This document shows positions 23,829 to 31,640 of a DNA stretch of 36,576 nucleotides, one piece after another. Below the pieces are notes generated by a model. That model had not been told where the DNA came from. It did no database searches and worked only from the letters and a program-made list of their open reading frames with translations. This DNA is from CAYXDR01 sp046498185 (GTDB lineage: Bacteria; Desulfobacterota; DSM-4660; Desulfatiglandales; Desulfatiglandaceae), in the NCBI GenBank assembly GCA_046498185.1, contig JAWOBE010000080.1:1-36576 (forward strand), given 5' to 3'. The translations under genes and the position numbers were made by a program. How positions within the stretch are numbered: position 1 is the stretch's first letter; the number at the start of each line of letters is the position of its first letter.

Positions 23829-25193
23829 ATGAGCTTCAAGATACGAGGGCTCGAGGCAAAATTAATCGACGACGTAAAACGATATATCGCCGAGGAGGAC
23901 ACATCCTCTCTTTCAAAAATAATCGACTCCCTTTGTGCAGCCGATTTGGCTGATCTTGTAGAGCATCTCGATTCAACTGAACGCATGTTCATCGTTGAAT
24001 TCATGACACCTGCGAACGCCGGAGAAATGCTCGTGGAGGTCGAAGCCCCGGTTCAGGAGAAAATCCTCAGAAAACTTGATTCCAAGGCTATTTCAGAAAT
24101 CATACAGCGGCTGGCGAGTGACGATGCCGCAGACCTGGTCGGAGACTTGCCTCCCGAAATACTCCAGGAAATCATCGCAAGAGTGAGTGAAGATGTTTCC
24201 CGGGATCTGGAAAAACTTCTGCCATTCGATGAAGATAGTGCAGGCGGAATCATGGCCCTGGAATTCGTCGCTGTAGATGAAAACGCGACGGTTCAGGATG
24301 CCATTGAAGTTATCAGGTCTAAAAGAGAAGAGGTCGGCAACCTTTATCACGTTTGGGTGGTCGATAGATTTCAACGGTTGGTAGGCGTTGTTTCTCTGAA
24401 AGATCTGGTCATTTCCCCTCCGGGAACACAGGTAAGAGAAATTATGAATCCGGAGGTGATTTCGGTTGATGTCTCCGCCGATCAGGAGGAAGTTGTCCAT
24501 CTTGTCAGAAAATACGATCTTGTGAATATACCCGTGGTCGATCAACACCGCCGGCTGGTCGGCCGCATTACATATGACGACATCCTGGATGCACTGGAAG
24601 AAGAAGTGGACGAGGATTTTTCTCTTATGGCCGGTGTAATCGACCAGGAAATAACCGAAGAGTCCACCATCAAAATTTCCCGGGCCAGGCTTCCATGGCT
24701 TGTCGCCGGTTTACTGGGCGGCATTCTTGCTGCAGCGGTCATCAACCATTTCGAGGACTCGCTTCAGAAGCTGGTGGCCCTTGCTTTTTTCTTCCCTGTC
24801 ATCATGGCGATGGCCGGGAATACCGCCACCCAGGCCGCTACTGTTGTTGTACGCGGGCTTGCAACCGGTGATATAAGCCTGGTTCACATCGGGCGGCGCT
24901 TGCTCCTGGAAGTGAAAGTGGCGTTGATAAACGGGATTATCTGTGGGCTGTTGCTGGGTCTGATTGCTGGAACCTGGCTTGGTGATTACCGACTGGGCGC
25001 GGTGATGACGCTCTCGATGGTGTTGATTGTTCTATTTTCAGGGTTCATCGGATGCTCGGTTCCAATTACATTGAAGCGCCTGAATGCAGACCCTGCTCTC
25101 GGGACAGGACCGTTCGTTACAACATCAAACGATATTCTCGGGTTGTTCATTTACCTTGGGCTTATGACGTTGTTTTTCAAGTATTTCTCTTGA
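23829..25193 (+). CDS. mgtE: Magnesium transporter MgtE
   Basis: An inner-membrane Mg2+-gated channel. The start is put at ATG 23829 (454 aa) with AAAGGG upstream; an in-frame GTG at 23820 is possible. The N-terminal MgtE domain (ADLADLVEHLDSTER, RLASDDAADLVGDLPPE) is followed by a tandem CBS pair (EIMNPEVISVDVSADQEEVV, VNIPVVDQHRRLVGRITYDD) and five membrane segments. The pore signature is PVIMAMAGNTATQAATVVVRG. Cytoplasmic N and CBS domains sense Mg2+ in this family. It is the last gene of thiE-DHH-mgtE and ends 35 bases from the convergent Usp gene, with no clear terminator between. Confidence 0.95.
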   Translation: MSFKIRGLEAKLIDDVKRYIAEEDTSSLSKIIDSLCAADLADLVEHLDSTERMFIVEFMTPANAGEMLVEVEAPVQEKILRKLDSKAISEIIQRLASDDAADLVGDLPPEILQEIIARVSEDVSRDLEKLLPFDEDSAGGIMALEFVAVDENATVQDAIEVIRSKREEVGNLYHVWVVDRFQRLVGVVSLKDLVISPPGTQVREIMNPEVISVDVSADQEEVVHLVRKYDLVNIPVVDQHRRLVGRITYDDILDALEEEVDEDFSLMAGVIDQEITEESTIKISRARLPWLVAGLLGGILAAAVINHFEDSLQKLVALAFFFPVIMAMAGNTATQAATVVVRGLATGDISLVHIGRRLLLEVKVALINGIICGLLLGLIAGTWLGDYRLGAVMTLSMVLIVLFSGFIGCSVPITLKRLNADPALGTGPFVTTSNDILGLFIYLGLMTLFFKYFS

Positions 25194-25228
25194 AATATAA
25201 TTTATTTTCCATTCCACCGTTTATATTT

Positions 25229-25675
25229 TTATTCGGCTTTGACCACGAGCACTGCGGAGCCTTGAAGCGCACGTATCAAGCGAACGCTTACATCCCCACG
25301 AACAAATTCTTCAGCTTTAGACATGTGCTTTCTTCCAATTATTATTAGATCATAATTTTGTTTGTTACATTGATCTATTATACCATCTGCTATAGTGGTA
25401 TAAAAATCGGTCACTAAAGAAATTTTTATGTTATTTGGATTAAAACCACTTTCGACAAGATTATCTTTCGCACGTTCAAGTATTGCCTTGGCTTTGGAGG
25501 GCATTTCCGCAGTGAATTTTTTGCCCATCAACTCCTCGCTTGCCGACGGCTTTCTGAAGAGGTGTAGAAGCGTTATTTGGGCATCCTCAGGACAAAACGC
25601 CAGGTTCGAAATAAAGTTTATTACAGCCCTGGAACTTGTGGAATCGGATAAGGGTATAAGAATGGAATTTGCCAA
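25229..25675 (-). CDS. Universal stress protein family protein
   Basis: A 148-aa single-domain Usp. The start is TTG 25675 (MANSILIPLSDSTSSRAVINF) with AGGAGG upstream, overlapping the kinase stop codon. The core is YDLIIIGRKHMSKAEEFVRG then DVSVRLIRALQGSAVLVVKAE. The family ATP-binding signature GxxGx(9)GS/T is only partly kept: GRKHMS in place of GxxG, and GDVS near the usual GS. Nucleotide binding may be weakened. It is the last gene of the GAF-kinase-Usp unit, so it may be an output or substrate of that system (inference). Confidence 0.85.
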   Translation of the reverse strand: MANSILIPLSDSTSSRAVINFISNLAFCPEDAQITLLHLFRKPSASEELMGKKFTAEMPSKAKAILERAKDNLVESGFNPNNIKISLVTDFYTTIADGIIDQCNKQNYDLIIIGRKHMSKAEEFVRGDVSVRLIRALQGSAVLVVKAE

Positions 25676-25686
25676 GGTTCTACCTC

Positions 25687-26601
25687 CTATTCATATAGGG
25701 AGTAAAGGCATCGGTTTAAATCTTCCAGGATTTCATCGGTGGACTCGTAATAAATATTCGCACCACTGGAAAAGTGCATGATAATGTCATTTAAAAGTCT
25801 AGGGATATAAGGGTAAATTTTTTTTAGATTTATATAGCGTCTTCGATAAAGGATTGAGAAATCCCCCTGATCTATATTATTGTCCAGCATCCGGTAAACT
25901 TCCGGCTCTTGTGCAATTAAATCGATCGTATGAAAGCCTTTGCCAAGCGCATTGATCAATATGTTTCCGAGGCCGAAAATATCCACTCCATAAGGGTTTT
26001 CTGTAGCTTCATAATCATAGTCGAAATCAATCCATATGAATTGCCCGGTATCCCGATGTACTATTATATGATCATTTCGTATGTCCCCATGTTTGAAACC
26101 GTGCGTGTGAAGAAACCGTATCGCTTCAACAGCTTTGACAAGGCGTTTGAGTACCCCGGGGAATACCGAATCGAAATATTCTTTGTGGGTCATCGAAAGG
26201 CCTGCGATATACATTAAAAAATTTTGTCCCGGGATTATGTCGAGTATGCGGATTATGTTTCCTTTTTCGTCCCTGTGAGCTGTACCGTGCATGAAGGAAG
26301 GGTGGTCCTCCACCAGTTTCAGGATCTTCGCTTCTTTGTCCGGATTTCTGAAGCACCGTATCCTTGCCCCCCCGATGTAAGTGTCGAATGACTCCAGGAA
26401 TGATAGCTTTATTATTTTCTTTTCGCCGGTTTTTAGGTCTTCCACCCGTTTGACCCAGAACTTAGGGTCATCCATCCCGAATCTGCGCTCTCTTTCATGC
26501 CCCTTGACCAGGTAAAGATTATCGTCTATCTGAATGACATCACCACGATCGATTTCGAATATTTCGCTGGTGTCGGTGATTGTTTTGGTATTCAACGTCA
26601 A
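25687..26601 (-). CDS. Ser/Thr protein kinase-like protein
   Basis: A 304-aa kinase-fold protein. The N lobe has a possible Lys in KKIIKLSFLES and Glu in the DKEAKIL helix. The catalytic loop is HGFKHGDIRNDHIIV, i.e. HGD with the usual Asn five residues on. WIDFDYDY takes the place of the DFG metal motif. PYGVDIFGLGNILINAL matches the region after the activation loop. The start is TTG at 26601 overlapping the GAF stop, or TTG 26595, which is better spaced from GAAGGG. The core resembles RIO/lipopolysaccharide-kinase-type bacterial kinases. The substrate is unknown. Confidence 0.82.
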   Translation of the reverse strand: MTLNTKTITDTSEIFEIDRGDVIQIDDNLYLVKGHERERRFGMDDPKFWVKRVEDLKTGEKKIIKLSFLESFDTYIGGARIRCFRNPDKEAKILKLVEDHPSFMHGTAHRDEKGNIIRILDIIPGQNFLMYIAGLSMTHKEYFDSVFPGVLKRLVKAVEAIRFLHTHGFKHGDIRNDHIIVHRDTGQFIWIDFDYDYEATENPYGVDIFGLGNILINALGKGFHTIDLIAQEPEVYRMLDNNIDQGDFSILYRRRYINLKKIYPYIPRLLNDIIMHFSSGANIYYESTDEILEDLNRCLYSLYE

Positions 26602-27164
26602 TACCCTTCAAGCAGACGCAGCGGCAGGTTTTCCAGTGCCATTTTTATGGAGTCGAGGAAATTTTTAAGCCCGTTGAGTTCGATGACCAGCCCGAGCTGC
26701 TCGCCCAGAACCTGCAGGGTTTCAACATCAGCTTCATGAAATTCCCTGTCCTCGCCGTGATAAACGCGGAGTATCCCTATGACATTGGACCGGCTTTTGA
26801 TCGGGACGGAAAGCATGGAAACTATGCCCTCTTGGGCGGCGGCTTTTGGATATTGCACGCGTTCGTCATGCTGGATGTCCTTGAAATAAACCGGCTCACC
26901 GGTGCATACCGCGCAGTATGGGTCATCGATCAAAACCGGGCCCTTGCGTATATAGCTTTCACTTATACCGTAGGATCGCACATGAAAAAGCTGCTTTTCC
27001 CGTTCATCGAGCAGCATTATGCTGCATCCCCTGGCTTGGAAAGTTTTTGTCGTACCTTCGACCAGGTGACTCATAAGTAGGTCAAGGTCTTCGTAGGTGC
27101 ATATGGCATGACTAATGGCTCTGAATTCTTTTAGATAAAAACGCCTGGCAAGTTTTTCTTCCAT
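26598..27164 (-). CDS. GAF-domain sensor protein
   Basis: A 188-aa protein starting at ATG 27164 (MEEKLARRFYLKEFRAI) with AAGGAG upstream. A longer in-frame start lacks a site. Residues about 25-165 form one GAF domain: CSIMLLDEREKQLFHVRSYG, DDPYCAVCTGEPVYFKDI, MLSVPIKSRSNVIGILRVY, REFHEADVETLQVLGEQLG. Cys residues at CAVC could bind a cofactor or sense redox state, but this is speculative. No output domain is attached. It overlaps the kinase gene by 4 bases, suggesting a sensor-kinase pair working through Usp. Confidence 0.85.
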   Translation of the reverse strand: MEEKLARRFYLKEFRAISHAICTYEDLDLLMSHLVEGTTKTFQARGCSIMLLDEREKQLFHVRSYGISESYIRKGPVLIDDPYCAVCTGEPVYFKDIQHDERVQYPKAAAQEGIVSMLSVPIKSRSNVIGILRVYHGEDREFHEADVETLQVLGEQLGLVIELNGLKNFLDSIKMALENLPLRLLEGY

Positions 27165-27279
27165 TTTCTGGATCTCCTTCGTGAGATTTATTCGAATCAC
27201 TGAAAGAAGCACATCTCAGACGATATATAAAAGTATAACACGCATCAAATCAATTTTACAAGGTTGTAGGGAAAAGAAG

Positions 27280-27598
27280 CCCGCGGGCGGGGATGTAGGG
27301 GAGGGGTTCAGGCTTCGCCAAAGCTACGCCCGACAGGTCATCCCCTCCCTTCGCTCTTTCAATCGTTGTCAGCGAAGCGGTTGTCGTTGTCGTAATCGTC
27401 ATCGATATCCCTTCTTCTCTCGGTGCCGGCGTCGGTATCGGTATCGGTGTCAAAATCGTCTTTTTTAGGTAGTTCTTTTTTCCGCGGCTAATAGCTAACG
27501 GCTAAGGACTGCTTGCTCCGGATTCCGGCTGCGCCGGGGGTTTCGGAATCGGAATCGTCTGTTTTTAACGGAGTGCTTTTTTTCCACCATCTAATCGC
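27280..27598. repeat. Composite intergenic repeat, copy C
   Basis: The longest copy. It begins with CCCGCGGGCGGGGATG. An inverted pair follows: GGGGATG (about 27289-27295) and CATCCCC (about 27339-27345). Then come the GTCGTT/GTAATCG module, a hexamer array (GTCGGT ATCGGT ATCGGT, about 27429-27465), the T-rich block and the GGCTAATAGCTAACGG block. A second partial T-rich block follows around 27553-27598. The end abuts the stop codon of the cysteine desulfurase gene. Confidence 0.8.
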
Positions 27599-28819
27599 TT
27601 AGGTTCTCCCGGCAATGCTTTTAAGGGCTTCGGCGGCCCGTTTTATGTCTCCAGGGGTGTTGAAGAATCCGATACTGAGCCTCACCGTGCCTTCGGGGAA
27701 CGTCCCAAGGCTTTGATGTGCGAGTGGTGCACAGTGAAGGCCGGTCCGCACTAAAATATCATAGTTGGTGTTCAGCAAATCACCCGTTTCGTGAAGCCCC
27801 GGGCCGTCTTCGAGCCATGCGAGATTTATCGAACCGCAGCCGCGAAGCACGTCGTCGGTTTCCATGGGTATCACCGGATCGAATGTGAGAGATAAGGTGG
27901 AAGTTTGCAGCTCCGGTTTTAGCGGCCCGTATAAGGTAAGGCCCTGTACATCGTGCAGTTCATCAAGCAGCACTTTTGTCAGGGCTTGTTCATGCTTGCG
28001 GATATTTTCGATTCCGGTGGAGAGGATGAAATCCACTGCGGCTCCGAGCCCGGCGATGCCTACGTTGTTTTGCGTACCACTCTCAAGGGCATCGGGCAGG
28101 AACTCCGGCTGCCTTAAGTTCTCGGATTCGCTTCCTGTTCCTCCGCGCTTTAAAGGCTTGAGGACCAATCCTTCCCGAAGGTACAGCCCGCCGATGCCCT
28201 GGGGGCCCATCAAAGCCTTGTGTCCTGTGAACGTTAAAAAATCGATTCCAGCGGCTTGAACGTCGACCGGGATTGAGCCCGCCGTCTGTGCTGCATCAAC
28301 AAGTATGGGTATATCGCCTGACACATTTTTTACTGCATTGATATCCTGAATCGTGCCGCAGACATTGGACGCATGGTTGACCACGATCAGTGCGGTGTTG
28401 GTGCGCAGGAGCCGCGGGATTTGGTCTATGTCAAGAAAACCCCGGCGGTCGCAGCGCACGATCGACAGTGATATGTATCCGGTTTCTTCCAGATATTTCA
28501 GGGGGCGTGTAACGGAATTGTGTTCCATGCCGGTGGTTATAACATGATCGCCGTGTTTGAGAAGGCCGTTTAAAACAAGGTTGATCGATTCCGTTATATT
28601 GGATGTGAATACTGTCCTGCCGGGGTCCGGGATATTGAACAATAAGGCCAGGCTTTCCCTGGCGCGCTGCACTATTCTTTCCGCTTCGATTGACAGCCGA
28701 TGCCCTGAGCGGCCGGGGTTGGCGCCGACTTCGGTCATGAAATGAACCATGGCTTCCACCACCTGGGGAGGCTTCGGGAAGGAGGTGGCTGCATTGTCGA
28801 GATATATCGTTTTGGTCAT
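27599..28819 (-). CDS. Cysteine desulfurase-like aminotransferase (class V)
   Basis: A 406-aa PLP enzyme starting at ATG 28819 (MTKTIYLDNAATSFPKP), with AAGGAGG upstream, inside a longer frame. It matches the single-gene cysteine desulfurase class related to SufS/CsdA, releasing sulfur from cysteine as persulfide. Visible are GANPGRSGHRLS, VFTSNITESINLVLNG, EHNSVTRPL, LVDAAQTAGSIPVDV and the PLP lysine in FTGHKALMGPQGIGG. The catalytic Cys is in VRTGLHCAPLAH. Full length. It is the last gene of the seven-gene minus-strand unit. No SufE/IscU partner is adjacent. Confidence 0.9.
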   Translation of the reverse strand: MTKTIYLDNAATSFPKPPQVVEAMVHFMTEVGANPGRSGHRLSIEAERIVQRARESLALLFNIPDPGRTVFTSNITESINLVLNGLLKHGDHVITTGMEHNSVTRPLKYLEETGYISLSIVRCDRRGFLDIDQIPRLLRTNTALIVVNHASNVCGTIQDINAVKNVSGDIPILVDAAQTAGSIPVDVQAAGIDFLTFTGHKALMGPQGIGGLYLREGLVLKPLKRGGTGSESENLRQPEFLPDALESGTQNNVGIAGLGAAVDFILSTGIENIRKHEQALTKVLLDELHDVQGLTLYGPLKPELQTSTLSLTFDPVIPMETDDVLRGCGSINLAWLEDGPGLHETGDLLNTNYDILVRTGLHCAPLAHQSLGTFPEGTVRLSIGFFNTPGDIKRAAEALKSIAGRT

Positions 28820-28841
28820 TCTTTCCCCAACCTCCTTATCC

Positions 28842-28878
28842 ATCGGCGTCGGCGTCGGGATCGGTATCGGGGTCGGTT
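28842..28878. repeat. Short RTCGGN hexamer array
   Basis: ATCGGC GTCGGC GTCGGG ATCGGT ATCGGG GTCGGT: six hexamers of the type found in the composite repeats, inserted between the aminotransferase and cysteine desulfurase genes of one operon. It leaves both ribosome-binding sites intact. Confidence 0.8.
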
Positions 28879-28892
28879 CTTGACCTTGCCGA

Positions 28893-30056
28893 TCAAAGCG
28901 TCAAAGGCAGCGCCAGTCTCGCTTCGATTCGATCCAGGGCCTCCTTTAGCACGGGTTTTGCGGTTGCGAAGTTTATTCTGATCCTATCTTTTCCTGCAGG
29001 ACCGTATGCCGCGCCGCCATAGACTGCCACCCCGGCTTCTTCAACGAGTATCTGGGCCATTGTGTCGCCCGAAACGCCAAGGCGGCTTACATCAGGGAAT
29101 ACAAAGGGGGTGGAATGGGGAGTAGGGCACTGGATTCCGTCCATTGAATTCAGCCTTTGTACAGTATATTCCCGCATATTTTTAAGGTGCATCATGAAAT
29201 CTGAAAGCCACGGGCCGCCATGAAGAATCGCGGCCTTGGCAGCGGCTTGGGCAAGCGTGTCGGCATGTACGATGATTCCGTGAAGGAACTTTTTGATCGC
29301 TTGCATATGTTTTCCGTGGCAAGTGATGTAAGCGATCCTGAAACCGGGGATTCCATAGGCCTTGCTGAAGCCGAAAGCGGTTATCGTGCGTTCGAATAAG
29401 TCCGGCTCCAGGGATGCTATGGAAACGTGTTCACCCTCAAAAATCATATCCTCATAAAGCTCGTCTGAAAAAATCAAAAGGTCGTGTTCCTGGGCTATTC
29501 GACCGATTTCTTCCAGTTCCCCGCGTGTCAGAACCATCCCGCATGGGTTGTTGGGGTTCGAGAGCATGATAATTCTGGTTCTGGGTGTAATTTTGCGCTT
29601 CAAATCATCCAGATCGAGTGTGCCTCCGCTTTGCAGATCAACAGAACAATGGACCGCGATACTCTTCGCGTTTTCAATATTTTCGAGAAACGGGGGATAG
29701 ACCGGAGAAGGGCATATCACTGCTTCAGAGCCGCGTTCGAGTGCATAATAACAGGCAAGAAAAATTGCGAACATGGTGCCGGGGATCATGTGAACATCTT
29801 CCGGTTTAGCCGGAATTTTGTTCACCCGATTCAATTTTTCACACACCACCTCCACGACATCCGGATCCCCTCCATAGGCGCTGTAGGGTGTTCTGTCTTC
29901 ATTGACAGCCTCTATCACTGCTTTTTTGACCGCATCCGGGGCCGGGAAATCCATATCAGCGACCGTTAAACTTATTATGTCGTCGTTCCATTTTCCCCAC
30001 TTAAGAGCAGCCCGCGTTTTTAAAAATTGTCGGTCAACCTCATTGAAATTACTCAT
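28893..30056 (-). CDS. Class I/II PLP-dependent aminotransferase
   Basis: A 387-aa fold-type I enzyme of the aspartate-aminotransferase superfamily (MalY/PatB-like or AspC-like). Motifs are DMDFPAPDAVKKAV, TPYSAYGGDPDVVE, IPGTMFAIFLACYYAL, CPSPVYPPFLENI, LSNPNNPCGMVLTR, IFSDELYEDMIFEG and the PLP lysine in GFSKAYGIPGFRIAY. The terminal RIRINFA has the carboxylate-binding Arg. The ATG directly follows the TAG of hisHF with AGGAG upstream, so the genes are translationally linked. The substrate is not clear. It could be a C-S lyase, which would suit a cysteine desulfurase neighbour, or a histidinol-phosphate-type transaminase, which would suit hisHF. Confidence 0.88.
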   Translation of the reverse strand: MSNFNEVDRQFLKTRAALKWGKWNDDIISLTVADMDFPAPDAVKKAVIEAVNEDRTPYSAYGGDPDVVEVVCEKLNRVNKIPAKPEDVHMIPGTMFAIFLACYYALERGSEAVICPSPVYPPFLENIENAKSIAVHCSVDLQSGGTLDLDDLKRKITPRTRIIMLSNPNNPCGMVLTRGELEEIGRIAQEHDLLIFSDELYEDMIFEGEHVSIASLEPDLFERTITAFGFSKAYGIPGFRIAYITCHGKHMQAIKKFLHGIIVHADTLAQAAAKAAILHGGPWLSDFMMHLKNMREYTVQRLNSMDGIQCPTPHSTPFVFPDVSRLGVSGDTMAQILVEEAGVAVYGGAAYGPAGKDRIRINFATAKPVLKEALDRIEARLALPLTL

Positions 30057-31631
30057 CTATATGCTCCTGATCTCAACCTTTCCAGCTAGATGTTTTTTGA
30101 CTTCCATCATAGACAGTTCACCACGGTGAAAAACACCGGCCGCCAGTGCCGCGGATGCACTCGTTTCCGTGAACACATCGTAGAAATCCTGTCGAGCACC
30201 TGCACCGCTGGATGCGATCACGGGTATGCCCACGTTCTCGGTCACCGCGTTTATCAATTCCAGGTCGAAGCCTTCGTTGGTGCCGTCACGGTCTATGCAG
30301 TTCAAAAGAATTTCGCCGGCTCCGAGTTTTTCGCTGATCCGTGCAACCGTCACGGCGTCCAGGTCTCTTCTCTGGCGGCCTCCACCGGTGGTGCACTGGT
30401 ACCAGCAGTAATGTTCCCCCCGGGGGCCTCTGAACACCGTTTCAATAACATGATGGGGGACATCCTCGGGAGATGAAACATAAACCCTGCGGGGATCTAT
30501 CGAAACGACAACGGCCTGGCTTCCATATATACTTGATATGCTTTCTATTGAAGACCGACCTGTCGAGGCCCCGGTTTTTATACACGTTTCGATAATATTG
30601 ACGGCATCGCTTCCTATCGATATCTTGTCGGCCCCCGAGCGGAAGTAGGCTTCCGCCATTTGGAGCGCACTGTAATGGATTCCTTCCCGGTCCGTATAAT
30701 CCCTGATCCCTCCCCCAATTGTCAATGGAACGAACACGTTTTCCGACGTGCGTTTCAGGACCTCCATCATGGGCATGTCTTTTAGCGGCAGGTTCCTGAA
30801 GCCGGTTATGTTCAAAAACGTAATTTCATCGGCTCCCTCTTCGTAGTATCGCTTTGCCAGTTCTTCAGGTTTCCCGAGATTTCGTATCATGCCTTTTTCC
30901 CGGACATCGTAGCGGTCGCCTTTGGTAACAACCAATCTGCCTTGTTCATCCGTTCGAACATCCAGGCATGCTATGATCCTTTTTGCAAGACGGCCGCTTC
31001 GAATAGCAGTGGGGGGCGTTACCGTTTCCCCGCCGGATTGGAGGAAATTTTCAAGCATTTCAAGCCCGCAGGCGCCGCTTTTTTCCGGGTGAAATTGTAC
31101 CGCGGCAACCGAACCTTTCTGCACGGCACTTACGAATTTCCCGCCGTAGTCTGTGGTCGAAAGCACCCAGGATTTATCGTACGGTACAGCGTGATAGGAG
31201 TGCACGAAATAAAATTTTTCGTCTCCGTGCATTCCCCTGAACAGGATGGAAGGTTGCTGCGCCTTAATACCGTTCCACCCGATATGCGGCACCGGCAGGG
31301 CGGTGGAAAAGCGCTTTGCAATCCCCGGGATAATACCCAACCCTGGTATTCCCGGAGCCTCTTCGCTGCCCTCGAAAAGTGCCTGCAGGCCCAGGCAGAT
31401 ACCAAAAAAAGGCCGCCCGGAGCGTATATATTCGGTGAGCGGTGAAAGGTAATTCTTACGGTTCAGCACCTGCATCATGTTTCCGAAGGCGCCCACGCCG
31501 GGAAAAACCAGTTTTTCGGCGAACAAAATGTCCTCGGGACGGTTCACCCTTTTCACTTTTCCACCAAGGCGCTCCAGGGCGTTTATTAAGCTCCGGACAT
31601 TGCCCGCACCATAGTCAAGCAGTGTTATCAT
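30057..31631 (-). CDS. hisHF: Bifunctional imidazole glycerol phosphate synthase (HisH-HisF fusion)
   Basis: A 524-aa fusion of glutaminase (residues 1-200) and cyclase (from about 214). HisH has the nucleophile C79 in FFGICLGLQALFEG and H181/E183 in QFHPEKSG. HisF has the catalytic Asp224 in RIIACLDVR and the second Asp in LLNCIDRDGTNEGFD. Inserts such as KGDRYDVREKG, DYTDREGIHYSALQMA and CTTGGGRQRRDLDAV resemble the eukaryotic HIS7-type fusion rather than the usual separate bacterial subunits. The reaction is histidine biosynthesis step 5, also releasing the purine precursor AICAR. No other his gene is present. Instead it sits 9 bases after a tartrate/malate-dehydrogenase gene in a transport operon. 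Confidence 0.93.
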   Translation of the reverse strand: MITLLDYGAGNVRSLINALERLGGKVKRVNRPEDILFAEKLVFPGVGAFGNMMQVLNRKNYLSPLTEYIRSGRPFFGICLGLQALFEGSEEAPGIPGLGIIPGIAKRFSTALPVPHIGWNGIKAQQPSILFRGMHGDEKFYFVHSYHAVPYDKSWVLSTTDYGGKFVSAVQKGSVAAVQFHPEKSGACGLEMLENFLQSGGETVTPPTAIRSGRLAKRIIACLDVRTDEQGRLVVTKGDRYDVREKGMIRNLGKPEELAKRYYEEGADEITFLNITGFRNLPLKDMPMMEVLKRTSENVFVPLTIGGGIRDYTDREGIHYSALQMAEAYFRSGADKISIGSDAVNIIETCIKTGASTGRSSIESISSIYGSQAVVVSIDPRRVYVSSPEDVPHHVIETVFRGPRGEHYCWYQCTTGGGRQRRDLDAVTVARISEKLGAGEILLNCIDRDGTNEGFDLELINAVTENVGIPVIASSGAGARQDFYDVFTETSASAALAAGVFHRGELSMMEVKKHLAGKVEIRSI

Positions 31632-31640
31632 ATCTAAAAC

